Of a DNA stretch of 64,000 nucleotides, positions 54,240 to 63,349 are shown one piece after another; the first letter of the stretch is position 1, and the number at the start of each line of letters is the position of its first letter. The notes under the pieces are model-generated. The model had not been told where the DNA came from. It was given only the letters and a program-made list of their open reading frames with translations, and searched no databases. Made by a program: the position numbers and the translations under genes. The DNA comes from Actinospica robiniae DSM 44927 (GTDB lineage: Bacteria > Actinomycetota > Actinomycetes > Streptomycetales > Catenulisporaceae), in contig NZ_KI632511.1 in the NCBI RefSeq assembly GCF_000504285.1, forward strand, positions 3,965,372 through 4,029,371, in the 5' to 3' direction.

Positions 54240-55227
54240 TCTCGCTGAGAACCCCTCGATCAGGTGGGGCCCGTACTGGATCTCGCGCAGGCCACGACGG
54301 ACGGCTTGAACCAGGTGGTCGGGGTCGGTGAACGCGGTGTTGGCAAGCTTGCGGCGTAGCAGTGACCAGATCCCCTCGAGCGGGCTAAGTTCTAGGCAGT
54401 AGGCCGGGAGCTGGCAAACGGAGTGAGCCAGTCGTATGCGTCGACGAACTCGCGCAGGCCTATGGCCAGGTGGGTATTGAGATTTCCTAAACTACGATGA
54501 TCGGGCCGGCAAGTCGGGCATGTGCGGTGATCAGCAGGTCTCGGTGGTCACGCCAGTCGAAGCTCTTGCGTCCGTGCGTTCGGTCGCGGGTCGGCCGGTA
54601 GATCAGCCGGGGTCGCTCGCCCGGCTTGTAGCAGGTGCGCGCGGCGACCGACAGCCGCCGTCGGGAGCGGCCGCGGACCCGGATCACCGGGGCCAGACCG
54701 CGGCGCGACCAGGTGCGCGAGGTGGGCTGCGACATCGAGAAGCCGGCCTCGTCTTCGAAGACGAGCCAGCCCTCGAGCGCCGCCCGGGTTCTTCCGCCTG
54801 CGGCCAGGTCTCCTTCACCCATGCGCCCGCCGCTTGATCGTCGCGTTCCATCGCGCGTCGCCGGGACCTGATGAGACCAGCCCCGGCGACGCAAGAGCGC
54901 GGCCAAGCCTTGGGGCGTATACGACTTGTGGAACCGGCGGCCTATCAACGTCGCGATCCGGGCCAGGATCCAGGTCTGATCCTCCCAGCCGTGCGCGGCA
55001 GGGCTCTTGTCGAGCTCCAGCTCAAGCACAGCGAACAGCTCTTCGCTCAGGATCGGGCGCGAGACCGGTGCCTTCGAGACCAGCCCGGCCTCGCCACCCG
55101 CAGACCAGGCCGTGCGCCAGCGTTGAACCGAGCGCACGTGTATCCGCAGTTCCTTCGCGATGAGCGCGCTGTCCCGGCCTGCCGCGAAACGCTCGGCCGC
55201 GTCCATCCGCAGCCGCTCGCGAGACAC
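54240..55227 (-). pseudogene. IS630-family transposase, multiply frameshifted
   Basis: Starts MSRERLRMDAAERFAAGRDS (55227) with helix-turn-helix ALIAKELRIHVRSVQRWR. A mid-section reads correctly only in a second frame (MERDDQAAGAWVKETWP) before returning to frame one at LEGWLVFEDEAGFSMSQPTS (first Asp). After AGPIIVV a stop interrupts; the tail (NLNTHLAIGLREFVDAYDWL, then LLRRKL-type remnants to about 54240) continues across stops and frames. A pair of compensating indels plus a nonsense change make it inactive. Confidence 0.75.
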
Positions 55228-55311
55228 CTGCCGCTCGGGCGTGAGCCCACCGCTCTTCTACAGCACCTCCACCAAGCCGGCCGGAGCCGCGAACGGCTCC
55301 CGAAGGGCTCA

Positions 55312-55620
55312 CGACTGGAGACCTATAACAAGTCGGTCACCGTCAAAGAGGATTACGGCACCGAGAAGGACCAGCAGGTCCAGGTCCTGGAGTTGTGCCG
55401 GAACGTCGGGAACCCGCAGCTGATCGAGATCGTGTTCACCCTCGGCCTTCCCGGCGACGATCCCCCCGCCTGGGCCGCGGTCGCCCAGCAGCACCGCTGC
55501 GCCGCGGCCCACTTCGCTGACCCGCTCATCCTGTCTGGCGTCCTGTACCTGGCCAAGCAGCTCGGCGAGAGCGTCCTGCCGGCCCACGAGGTCGATCCCA
55601 TCGACGAGGCCAAAGACTGA
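55312..55620 (+). CDS. C-terminal part of an unknown protein
   Basis: About 100 protein-like codons (NKSVTVKEDYGTEKDQQVQV, then ELCRNVGNPQLIEIVFTLGL, FADPLILSGVLYLAKQLGES) ending at TGA 55620. Upstream of 55312 the frame runs into IS630 material and is no longer protein-like, so the start has been lost. The fragment is helical, soluble and well biased at third positions. Family not recognised. The next fragment follows in the same frame. Confidence 0.45.
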   Translation, partial: RLETYNKSVTVKEDYGTEKDQQVQVLELCRNVGNPQLIEIVFTLGLPGDDPPAWAAVAQQHRCAAAHFADPLILSGVLYLAKQLGESVLPAHEVDPIDEAKD

Positions 55621-55671
55621 CGGACCCATGCCAGCCCGAACTCCGGCTCCGCCCGCCGCGGCCCGCACCCC

Positions 55672-55990
55672 GCAACCCCACAGCAGCCGCTCAACCCCCG
55701 ACAGCTGAGCTACCTCGAAGTCATCTACGAACTCGACCAGCAAGCCGAACGCGACCAGGCGCTCCGATGGCGCCAGAACCTGCAGCGGGAACCGGCCGAC
55801 GTCTGGCGCTGGTTGCCCTACGACGCGCCCCACACGAGCGAGCACACGCCCCTCGCGCGTCTCCTCGACCACGGCGCCGGCACCACCCTCGCCGCCCTGC
55901 GGCGGCGCGGACTGCTCCTGCAGCGCCGCGCCGTGCTCGAGACCGCGGGCCTTCCGACGCAACTGCAGATTTGGCTCGCCCGCCGGCACC
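55672..55990 (+). CDS. N-terminal part of an unknown protein, cut by IS5
   Basis: In-frame after the preceding gene's stop: QPLNPRQLSYLEVIYELDQQ, then RWRQNLQREPADVWRWLPYD, LARLLDHGAGTTLAALRRRG and LETAGLPTQLQIWLARRHLD. Coding texture is good to about 55985, where antisense IS5 sequence takes over. No ATG is clear; a start near 55670 on a non-ATG codon or a lost start is possible. A winged-helix character is suggested by the GTTLAALRRRGLLLQR stretch, but this is a guess. Confidence 0.4.
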
Positions 55991-56369
55991 TCGACCTGCT
56001 CCCGCCAGCCGCGCCGGGCACCGGCGGCGTGCTGGTGCGCGCGAGCGATAGTGGAGTCGACCGAGACATCCCACGTGATCAGCTCGGCAGCATCCGCCCG
56101 AGCCTGGAGCGCCGTGACGATCGAGCGCCACACCCCGTCGAGCTGCCAGCGACGAAAGAGCCAGTACACTCACTGCCACGGCCCGTACCATGGCGGCACA
56201 TCCGCCACGGCACCCCGGCCCGCACCCGCCACCGAATCCCGTCGATCAACCGCCGCTTCGCATGGATCGGCGGACAACCTGGCTTCTTACCGACCGGCAA
56301 CAGCGGTTCGAGCGCCGCCCATTCGGCATCGGTCAGGTCGTGACGAGCGAAAGCGGGTATCGTCTCCAC
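55991..56369 (-). pseudogene. IS5-family transposase N-terminus, frameshifted
   Basis: From about GTG 56369: VETIPAFARHDLTDAEWAAL, then EPLLPVGKKPGCPPIHAKRR and RWRVRAGVPWR. A frameshift follows and the other frame continues VYWLFRRWQLDGVWRSIVTA then ELITWDVSVDSTIARAHQHA (first Asp). The 3' portion is absent. The 220 bp beyond (56415-56636) hold nothing I can support. Confidence 0.7.
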
Positions 56370-56636
56370 GCTAGGTCTCCGTGTGGTGAGAGTCTTCTTG
56401 GTCGATGAACTCACCTACCGGAGACCTCGTGCATGCGAGCATTGCGACATGCCGCAGCTATCAGATCGTGACCAGCACCGTCACACGCCAAGCCCGCTTC
56501 TCAAACGTGCCCGAACGGGCACCGTGAGGCGCGGCACCAACCATCCTCGAGCAACGCAAGAGCGCTCATGCCGGGTTGGCGCGCCGACCGGTGCGCACGA
56601 GGTTACGGGTGGTACGGAAGACTCGGTTATCCGGTA

Positions 56637-57890
56637 TCACGTCGCGGGAGCCGACATACTGATCACGCCCTGCGCGATGAGCTTCTTCGCTTGGGGCGAG
56701 CTGGCTCCCGATCCGTCCAGGTAGAGATCTCCTTCATTGCAATAGGTTGTTATGTCGACCCCCTTCGGCACGGTGGGCCCGAGGCAGCTCGGTATATCCA
56801 AGGTCAGCTTCCCCATCGAGCCGAGAGGCTGCTCGGCGGTTTCGACGGTCGTGCTCTCCTGCTGCCAGGTGAAACCCTCCAGGACCCACGGAGTCGACTC
56901 GCGGATATCGATCATTTTGGAAGACTCGTCACGCTTGGTGTTGTCGCATCTCCATGATGCGAACGTGGCGTGGAGTTTGCCGTCCGAGCCCCACCAGATC
57001 GCCTGGGACGCCATGCCGCCACGCGATGCCGTGACGTCCGCTCGGGAGACGATCGCAGACGTGTCCGTCGCGGCGAAACGGACCGAGACGGGGTCCACAA
57101 GGTAGATCTCCATCTCGGAGGCGCACGCGCCCGGGTCGGTCGAGCTCATGATGGCCATCTCGGGTCCGTGATAGGCGGTCGTGGGCGAGGCGGCGGCCCA
57201 GGTGTAGCCGTCCTGGTAAGGCCCCAGGTCGCGTATTCCCATATTGTTTTGGGACAGAAGCTGAAGATCCCCGCCTGAACTGCTCGTGGTGCCGTACGCC
57301 AGCGTGAGGCCGTCGACACTGGCGAGGAACTGCGTCCATCCGACGGTGTTGACGAACGGGAGATCGAAGGTCTTCGGGGCCGCGCTTGCGCCCAGATTGT
57401 ATTGCTCGACTTCGTTCTGGTCGTTCGAACTGCCGGCCTTGACCAGGACGGTGTCGGCGCTCGGCGATGTGACGTCCCAGCAGTAGGGGCAGGGTATCGA
57501 GTGCGCGGCCCCGGTCTGGGCGTCTATGTAGATCAGGGCGTGGTCGGTCGGTTCGTAGTTGCCGTTCAGATGCGAGATGAAGACCACGAAGCGGCCGCTC
57601 GCGGTCCAGATCACGTGGTTGTTGTAAGGGTTGAAGGGGTCGAAGACGTTCGCGTACTTCGCTATCTGCCGGGTGCCTTTCATCACGACGATGTCGCGGA
57701 ACTGCGTGTACGCGAATGCCGGGTCCTCCTCGACCCCTGTTCCAGCGGGCGCGGCGCTGCGGGTGTCAGCCGAGGCCGTGCGCGCGGCGGGCGCGTCCCG
57801 GTGAGGCAATAGCCTCGGGCCGATGAGAATGCAGGCGGCTACCAGAGCGCACAGGGTCACTGAGAGAACGACGAGTCTGCGGAGCGGCAT
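56637..57890 (-). CDS. Exported beta-propeller-like protein
   Basis: A 417-residue protein from ATG 57890. The N-terminal hydrophobic segment (LVVLSVTLCALVAACILIGP) acts as signal anchor; no lipobox follows. The mature part has TolB/WD-like blades: HVIWTASGRFVVFISHLNG, DHALIYIDAQTGAAHSIPCP, DGLTLAYGTTSSSGGDLQLL, SQAIWWGSDGKLHATFASW. It is the third gene of a tight minus-strand set (Trypco1-like, protease, this), 14 bp after the protease stop. It may bind the protease's partner or substrate outside the cell; this is inferred from linkage. Confidence 0.7.
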   Translation of the reverse strand: MPLRRLVVLSVTLCALVAACILIGPRLLPHRDAPAARTASADTRSAAPAGTGVEEDPAFAYTQFRDIVVMKGTRQIAKYANVFDPFNPYNNHVIWTASGRFVVFISHLNGNYEPTDHALIYIDAQTGAAHSIPCPYCWDVTSPSADTVLVKAGSSNDQNEVEQYNLGASAAPKTFDLPFVNTVGWTQFLASVDGLTLAYGTTSSSGGDLQLLSQNNMGIRDLGPYQDGYTWAAASPTTAYHGPEMAIMSSTDPGACASEMEIYLVDPVSVRFAATDTSAIVSRADVTASRGGMASQAIWWGSDGKLHATFASWRCDNTKRDESSKMIDIRESTPWVLEGFTWQQESTTVETAEQPLGSMGKLTLDIPSCLGPTVPKGVDITTYCNEGDLYLDGSGASSPQAKKLIAQGVISMSAPAT

Positions 57891-57904
57891 CTTTCCCTCT
57901 TCGG

Positions 57905-59392
57905 CTAGTTCGAGTAGGTTGCCGGGTCGACCTGGGTCCAGGCGGGTCGTTGCTGTCGGCTGACATAGACGACCTGGTATCCGGCATAGGGCGCATTGAC
58001 GGAGCGGGTGGGCGGCATGGCCGTGACGCGGAACGGCCGACCGTTATCGTCGATGTCCTGCCAGAACGGGCCCCGGGCGGTCGAGACGAACACGCGCAGC
58101 GTGAAGGTGCACGAGTACTGCTTCGTGTAAGCACCGACGGTGAGGCCTCTGCTTTCGCCCGGATCCAGCGTGATCGTGTGTGCGGCGAAGTAGTTGGTGC
58201 CGAGCGGCTCGGAGGAAAACATGTCCTGCGACATGGGGTTCGGGCCGTCGAGGTTGAACGCGATCTCGACGTTGTCGCCCGTTCCCTGCGTGTACCCTGA
58301 GAACAGCGTTCCCTTGAGGGGCGCGGAGCACGATTTGAGGACGCTCATGCCCGTCACACTCACCTGGGCGTTGGTCGTGTTCCGTAGGTCCATGGTCGTG
58401 TAGCCGAAGTCGATGGCGGCGCCGTTCATATCGTGGTACCACGGGCCGTATTTTCCTGAGTTCGCCACGGTGACCGTGTTGAACGTCTGCAGCTGCGAGA
58501 TGCTCATCGGCAGCGCAGCGCCGAGCGCGAAGGAGCCGTCGCCCAGGCTGGACTCGATGTCCGCGACGTTCTGCACGGACAGCGGGAGAGCGTTGGAGGG
58601 TGCGGCGATCGGGCTGGCGGCGGGATTGGTCACGCCGGTAGCGGCGTGACCGTCCCAGGAGGGGCGTAGTGCGAAGGCGAGGCCGGCGACCAGGGCGATG
58701 GCGATTATGAGAACCAGCACTGCCGTCCGAGGCTTGACCTGGCGGCCTATGGGCTTCGACAGCTTGGGTGTGCCCGCTCCCACGCGCTCGCCCAGGTCTC
58801 GTAGCGCTTCGGTGCGCGCTGCCCAGGCGGCATCGCGCAGCCGTCCGTCCCCGCTCGCATAGCGCTCGAGGACGATGCCCAGCAGCGTGTGGTCGGAGCG
58901 CAGACAGACGGGCGCTCCGCTCATGCCCGGAGTCACGTCCTGGGAGTTGAACCGGCCGAGGGAAAGGCCGTCTCGCTGCGTGAGACCGGCCCAACTGCCA
59001 GGGCTCTCGAGGTAGCGGTACTCGTGCTCCTCCTCGACATGCGCGCTCACTCCGACCACGACGATCGATGTTCCCAACGGCACGGTGTCGGTCAGGGCCA
59101 TAGCGGGAACCGATGCTCCCAGCGGCGTGCGGGTGTGCAGCACGGCCAAGTCGTTGAGGTCGTCGATCGCTATCACGGTGCAGGAGATCGCGTCGCCGCC
59201 ACTCAGCGGGTCGACAGTAAGGACCTGCCCTTCGGCGAGACCACCCAGCGCGTGCTTCGCGGTGGCCAGATATCCGAGGGCGAACTGGAAACACGTCGCA
59301 TCCGGGCGCCCCTGTGCATCGAGGACTCGCCCCAGGTACGCGGGCACTCGCCGCGCCGGGGCGGGGCGCAGCCACATCGCCGCCCGCCTCAT
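57905..59392 (-). CDS. Membrane-anchored trypsin-like serine protease
   Basis: A 495-residue protein. I place the start at ATG 59392, whose ATGA overlaps the Trypco1-like gene's stop; a longer frame goes to 59458. Catalytic triad: His47 in TAKHALGG, Asp81 in DLNDLAVLHT, Ser158 in TPGMSGAPVCL. The protease domain covers about residues 15-190. A transmembrane helix (VLVLIIAIALVAGLAFAL, about 223-242) comes next, then a large C-terminal domain (about 250-490) with repeated beta segments (YFAAHTITLDPGESRGLTVG). No signal peptide precedes the protease domain, so the protease lies in the cytosol and the C-terminal domain outside. Fits the trypsin/Trypco conflict systems of actinobacteria. Confidence 0.85.
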   Translation of the reverse strand: MRRAAMWLRPAPARRVPAYLGRVLDAQGRPDATCFQFALGYLATAKHALGGLAEGQVLTVDPLSGGDAISCTVIAIDDLNDLAVLHTRTPLGASVPAMALTDTVPLGTSIVVVGVSAHVEEEHEYRYLESPGSWAGLTQRDGLSLGRFNSQDVTPGMSGAPVCLRSDHTLLGIVLERYASGDGRLRDAAWAARTEALRDLGERVGAGTPKLSKPIGRQVKPRTAVLVLIIAIALVAGLAFALRPSWDGHAATGVTNPAASPIAAPSNALPLSVQNVADIESSLGDGSFALGAALPMSISQLQTFNTVTVANSGKYGPWYHDMNGAAIDFGYTTMDLRNTTNAQVSVTGMSVLKSCSAPLKGTLFSGYTQGTGDNVEIAFNLDGPNPMSQDMFSSEPLGTNYFAAHTITLDPGESRGLTVGAYTKQYSCTFTLRVFVSTARGPFWQDIDDNGRPFRVTAMPPTRSVNAPYAGYQVVYVSRQQRPAWTQVDPATYSN

Positions 59393-59763
59393 TCGCCGGC
59401 AGAGGGCAGCGGCGAGGGGCCTTGCGGCCCTTGGTTCTCTGCCTGCTGATGAGGCCACGCGTACTTCATGGACACGACGAAGTTCGAGCCAGACTGACCG
59501 CTGGCGATCCTTGCCGAACCCGTGACCGATAGCTCTATGCCGAATTGGACGACGACTTCGGCCGGGCGCTTGTCCGGTTCAAGAGCCTCGATAGCAGACG
59601 CGAACTCGGTGGCGGCGTTCAGTACCGTCTGACGCACCTGAGCCATCGCTTCGGTGGCCTTGACGGCCATGCGTTGCCCGACGCTGACCTGCTCCGAGTG
59701 TCCAGCACGGCCGACCGATATCTCGATCGTTCCATTTCCGGCGGCCGAAGTGATTTCAGGCAT
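59389..59763 (-). CDS. Trypsin-co-occurring domain (Trypco1-like) protein
   Basis: A 124-residue protein from ATG 59763, with GGAGAGG just upstream. The core reads AVKATEAMAQVRQTVLNAAT, then RPAEVVVQFGIELSVTGSAR, then NFVVSMKYAW. This matches the Trypco1/CU044_2847-type fold: a single alpha+beta domain with a conserved V-V-FGIELS strand and a final N-F-V strand, which occurs next to trypsin-like proteases in predicted conflict systems. It is first in the operon and its stop overlaps the protease start by 4 bp. It is proposed to hold or target the protease; mechanism unproven. Confidence 0.75.
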   Translation of the reverse strand: MPEITSAAGNGTIEISVGRAGHSEQVSVGQRMAVKATEAMAQVRQTVLNAATEFASAIEALEPDKRPAEVVVQFGIELSVTGSARIASGQSGSNFVVSMKYAWPHQQAENQGPQGPSPLPSAGE

Positions 59764-60339
59764 GTGCCCTCTCCGCGAAAGGCAGACTCGGTGATAAGAA
59801 GATCCCCATGCGCCACCGGCAGTTTCTCCAAGATCTTTGGACGGCAGCCGGTGCATCCCCCGCGGCGCCCAGTGGAAACGATCGGATCGCCGCGAGCCAC
59901 ACGATACACGACAGGACACGAACGGGCCATTCCATTTACCGATCAACGAAATTGCGCCGCAGTGGATTCCGCCGTGTCCACAGGCATAAATCGCGCTCCG
60001 TTCTGAAGCCCGCTGGCGCGCACACATTCCACAGCAGCCTACGTGCAGCATCAGATATGAGGCCTCGTACAGACCTCAGCCTGGCAGGACAATCAGCCCG
60101 CGAGACCACTTCCCGCCGCCGTCGCTTGCCACGAGCGCGCGCCGCGCTGCTGAGACGTCTCGCACAGCCGGATGGGACAAACCCCAGCCCGCTGGTTGAA
60201 TCAGCCGCGTGACGCCATCCGGCCAACCGGAGGCGGCTGGGCGCACCGCGACCCTGCCGCTCGAAGCATCGCAGGCCTATGATATTGAACATGCCTACGG
60301 GGGTTGATTGCGGAACCGGCCCTTCGCTACGCTACGTGA
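59764..60339. other. Intergenic region between two divergent conflict operons
   Basis: About 575 bp with no supportable gene. It separates the minus-strand Trypco1/protease operon and the plus-strand ABC-3C-like operon, so both promoters should be here. The middle part (59880-60060) is AT-richer. Long palindromes were not obvious by eye. Confidence 0.45.
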
Positions 60340-61020
60340 GTGCCTGTGGACGATGAGGTGGACCGGTACGCCGACGCAGTTCGGATTCTCCTGCTGATCG
60401 CGGCAGTCGCCGAGACGCTCGACGCAGGCGCCCTGGCTGCAGCACCAGCGAACACGGTAGCGGTACTGCGCTCCGAAAGCAGGCTGCAGAAGCTCGACTT
60501 CTGGCTGCGCAATCCGGACTACCTGGCGGACGAGCTTCTCAACGACTACGAACGCTCCCACGAGCAGATCCTGCTGGACATCGCGGGCGACATCCTCGAC
60601 TCGGACGAGCCGGAGGTCTGCGCGATCCCGATGATCCGCTATCTGTTCGGCGCTTTCGAACGTCTCGATCGAGCCCTGAGCATGCTGGCCGCACCCCGCT
60701 TGGTGATCACGCGGGCGCGCTTGAGTGCCGGCGGCAACATCGTGCAAGCCAACTACTTCCTGACCGAGAAGGGGCAGGAGACGGCTGACAAGGCCACGCA
60801 CTTGTACCCGGAGTTGGCCTGGTACACCGAGCGGGCACAGTTGGTACGCGCATTGGCCGAAGCAACGGGCCATACCGGCCTGGCGTTGCGAAAGCGTCAG
60901 TACCTGCAGCGCGACTACGCCCAGACACCCTTGGGCGAGATCATCCCGTCCATCGCCAACCGCACCCGCGAGCGGCTGGCTACGTTGCGCGAGAGCGCGT
61001 CCGAGGGGGTCTCTGCATGA
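60340..61020 (+). CDS. ABC-three-component-like middle component
   Basis: A 226-residue protein starting GTG at 60340. The section VRILLLIAAVAETLDAG, then RLQKLDFWLRNPDYLADELL is the small helical core expected of ABC-3C middle components (an LDFLLR-P-type motif). The remainder (DIAGDILDSDEPEVCAIPMI then GGNIVQANYFLTEKGQETAD) fits a winged-helix C-terminal region. Its stop overlaps the start of the ATPase gene by 4 bp (ATGA, 61017-61020), so the two are coupled. The family assignment is by motif and context, not by search. Confidence 0.55.
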   Translation: MPVDDEVDRYADAVRILLLIAAVAETLDAGALAAAPANTVAVLRSESRLQKLDFWLRNPDYLADELLNDYERSHEQILLDIAGDILDSDEPEVCAIPMIRYLFGAFERLDRALSMLAAPRLVITRARLSAGGNIVQANYFLTEKGQETADKATHLYPELAWYTERAQLVRALAEATGHTGLALRKRQYLQRDYAQTPLGEIIPSIANRTRERLATLRESASEGVSA

Positions 61021-61771
61021 GCTCCGAGCTTGCACTAGTGGATCTCGCGGTTCCCTCAGAGAGCCAGCTGCATCTGCGAATCGCTTCGCGGATCGCAGGG
61101 CTGGAATCGGCCGACGTGGCGAAGGTGTTGCACTCCCGCGAGATCGAACTGACCCGGCCGCTTCCGATCGACCGGAGCCTGCTCGTACGCCGACTCTATT
61201 GCGACGGTTCGAAGACCGGTACCGACGCCAACGACGGCGCGTTCACGTTCGACATGCAGCTGGACAGCGGACCATGGGTCATCTCCAGCACCATCAACTC
61301 GGCTGGCAAGTCGAGCTTGCTGTGGGCGCTGAGCTTCGCGCTACGCGGCGAGGGTTTCGACAACTTCTGCCGGCCCGAGACGGTCGGCTGGTTCCACTAT
61401 GTCCGCGCCGACATCGAGGTGGGCGGCGTCGCCGCTTCGGTGCGCCTCGCCTTCGACCGCCCGGGCCACCCGAACGCCACGCTGTTGGTCGGAGAGTCGA
61501 TCGAGGAACTGCTCGCGCTCGACGGGCGCGACCAGAACGGCGTGGGCGTTCGCGTCGCCGCCACGGCAGGACCTGATGACGTCAAGTCACTGATAAGCCA
61601 GTTCATGATGAAGCAGCTCAGCCTCCAGCCTGTGGCAATGTGGGTAGCCGAGCCGAACGCACCGAAGAACGAGGACGACAGCCGGGACAGCAAGCAGCAG
61701 GTTCACGGCTGGCCCAGCTTCTTCTATGCGATCGCTCTGAACTCCGCGAGCGACAGCATCTTGCTGGGCCC

Positions 61772-61781
61772 ATCCCTGATC
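61772..61781. repeat. 10-bp target-site duplication of the IS4 insertion, left copy
   Basis: ATCCCTGATC at 61772-61781 is exactly repeated at 63350-63359. Length of 10 bp is typical of IS4-family target duplications. Confidence 0.9.
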
Positions 61782-63349
61782 CAATGCCACGTAGCCTGGG
61801 TTGATCATGTGTGTGGCCTGGGTGTTGGGGGGTGGTGTCGTAGTCTTGGTTCGTGTCGGTGGACTCTGGCGTGGATCGCGGGCGTGTGGTGATGGATCAG
61901 GTTTCTCTCGGGGTGCTGGTCGAGGCGGTGCCGCGGTTCAAGGTGGATCAGGCCTTGAACGACGAGAGGATCAGGGCTTTGCGTTCGGATGGGAAGCTGC
62001 CGCCGCATGTGACGGCGTATCTGACGATGGCGATGGCGCTGTTCGCGCAGGATGCCGCGGAGGAGGTCGCCACGAGGGTGACCGGGTCGCTCGACGCGTT
62101 CGGGGTGTGGGACGCGTCCTGGGGCGTGCCGACCTCCTCCGGGATCACGCAGGCGCGTAAACGGTTGGGCCGTGATGTGCTGCGGCGGGTGTTCGGGTAC
62201 TGTGCCGAGCCGGTCGCGGTTCAGGATGAGACCCGGGGCGCGTTCGCGTGCGGGCTGCGGGTGATGGCGATCGACGGGTTCGCGATGGACGTGCCCGACA
62301 CGCCGGGCAACGTCGCGGAGTTCGGGTACTCCACGACCGGGGGCAATCCGTCGGCGTTCCCGAAGGTGCGGGTGGTCGGGATCACCGAGTGCGCCAGCCA
62401 CTGTTTCGTCGACGCGCGTATCGGTCCGTACACCACCGGGGAGCAGAGTCTGGCCGCGCCGCTGCTCGCGCGTCTGGACCGGTCTTGGCTGCTCACGGCG
62501 GACCGCGGGTTCTACAGCTTCCCGGCCTTCTCGGACGCGGCCGAGACCGGGGCCGGGCTGCTGTGGCGGGTCAAGGCCGACCTGCGCCTGCCACCCCTGC
62601 GGGTACTCGAGGACGGCACGTACGTGTCCGTGGTGATCGACCGCGAGATCCGCGGCGCACGGCGCGAGGCGATCGTGCGGGCCGCCGAAGCCGGAGAAGA
62701 GCTCGACCCGCACCAGGCCCGCCGGGTACGGGTGCTCCAGTACGACGTGCCCGACCGCGCCGGGCCCGCCGGCACGGAACTCATCTGCCTGATCACGAAC
62801 CTGCTCGACCCGCAGAGCGCGCCGGCCGAGACCCTCGCGTACTGCTACCACCAGCGGTGGGAACAGGAGAGCGCGCACGACCAGCTCGAGACCGACCTGC
62901 GCGGCTCCGGGCGCGTCCTACGCTCGAAGCTACCCGACCTCGTCTACCAGGAGGTGTGGGCCTACCTCCTGGTCCACTACGCGATCAACGCGCTGATCTG
63001 CCGGGCCGCGACCGGCGCGGACATCGACCCGGACCGCGTCTCCTTCGTCAAAGCCGTGCGCATCGCGCGCCGTACCGCCACCGGTACCGCGCGCTTTTCC
63101 CCCTGAACAGATGAAAGCCCCCGCCGCCCGCGCCGCCGCGCAACTGACCGCACCCGCCGCACTCAACCCGCCCCGTCGCGAACGCACCTACCCCCGCGCC
63201 GTCAAACGCATCCGACACAACCCACACCGGGTGAAAAAGGCCGCTGATACCGGCATACGGCACCCTGACCCGCCCACCATCCGGATCTTCCGCACCAACC
63301 CACCCGCCACCAGCGGCCGAACAAGATCAACATAAGCTACGTGGCATTG
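61782..63349 (+). mobile_element. IS4-family insertion sequence, intact
   Basis: A 1568-bp element. The left end CAATGCCACGTAGCCTGGG and the right end, reversed, CAATGCCACGTAGCTTATG continue into about 28-bp imperfect inverted repeats (14 bp perfect at the tip). A 10-bp direct repeat flanks it. It contains one intact transposase. The perfect target duplication and intact gene mean the insertion is recent. Confidence 0.92.
61853..63106 (+). CDS. IS4-family transposase
   Basis: A 417-residue protein from GTG 61853. DDE residues: Asp in RVMAIDGFAMDVPDT, Asp in WLLTADRGFYSFPAF, and Glu in YHQRWEQESAHDQLET, the YREK-type signature of IS4. N-terminal helices (ALNDERIRALRSDGKLPPHV) precede the core, as in actinobacterial members. 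No frameshift or stop. It lies centrally in the element at 61782-63349. Confidence 0.9.
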   Translation: MSVDSGVDRGRVVMDQVSLGVLVEAVPRFKVDQALNDERIRALRSDGKLPPHVTAYLTMAMALFAQDAAEEVATRVTGSLDAFGVWDASWGVPTSSGITQARKRLGRDVLRRVFGYCAEPVAVQDETRGAFACGLRVMAIDGFAMDVPDTPGNVAEFGYSTTGGNPSAFPKVRVVGITECASHCFVDARIGPYTTGEQSLAAPLLARLDRSWLLTADRGFYSFPAFSDAAETGAGLLWRVKADLRLPPLRVLEDGTYVSVVIDREIRGARREAIVRAAEAGEELDPHQARRVRVLQYDVPDRAGPAGTELICLITNLLDPQSAPAETLAYCYHQRWEQESAHDQLETDLRGSGRVLRSKLPDLVYQEVWAYLLVHYAINALICRAATGADIDPDRVSFVKAVRIARRTATGTARFSP

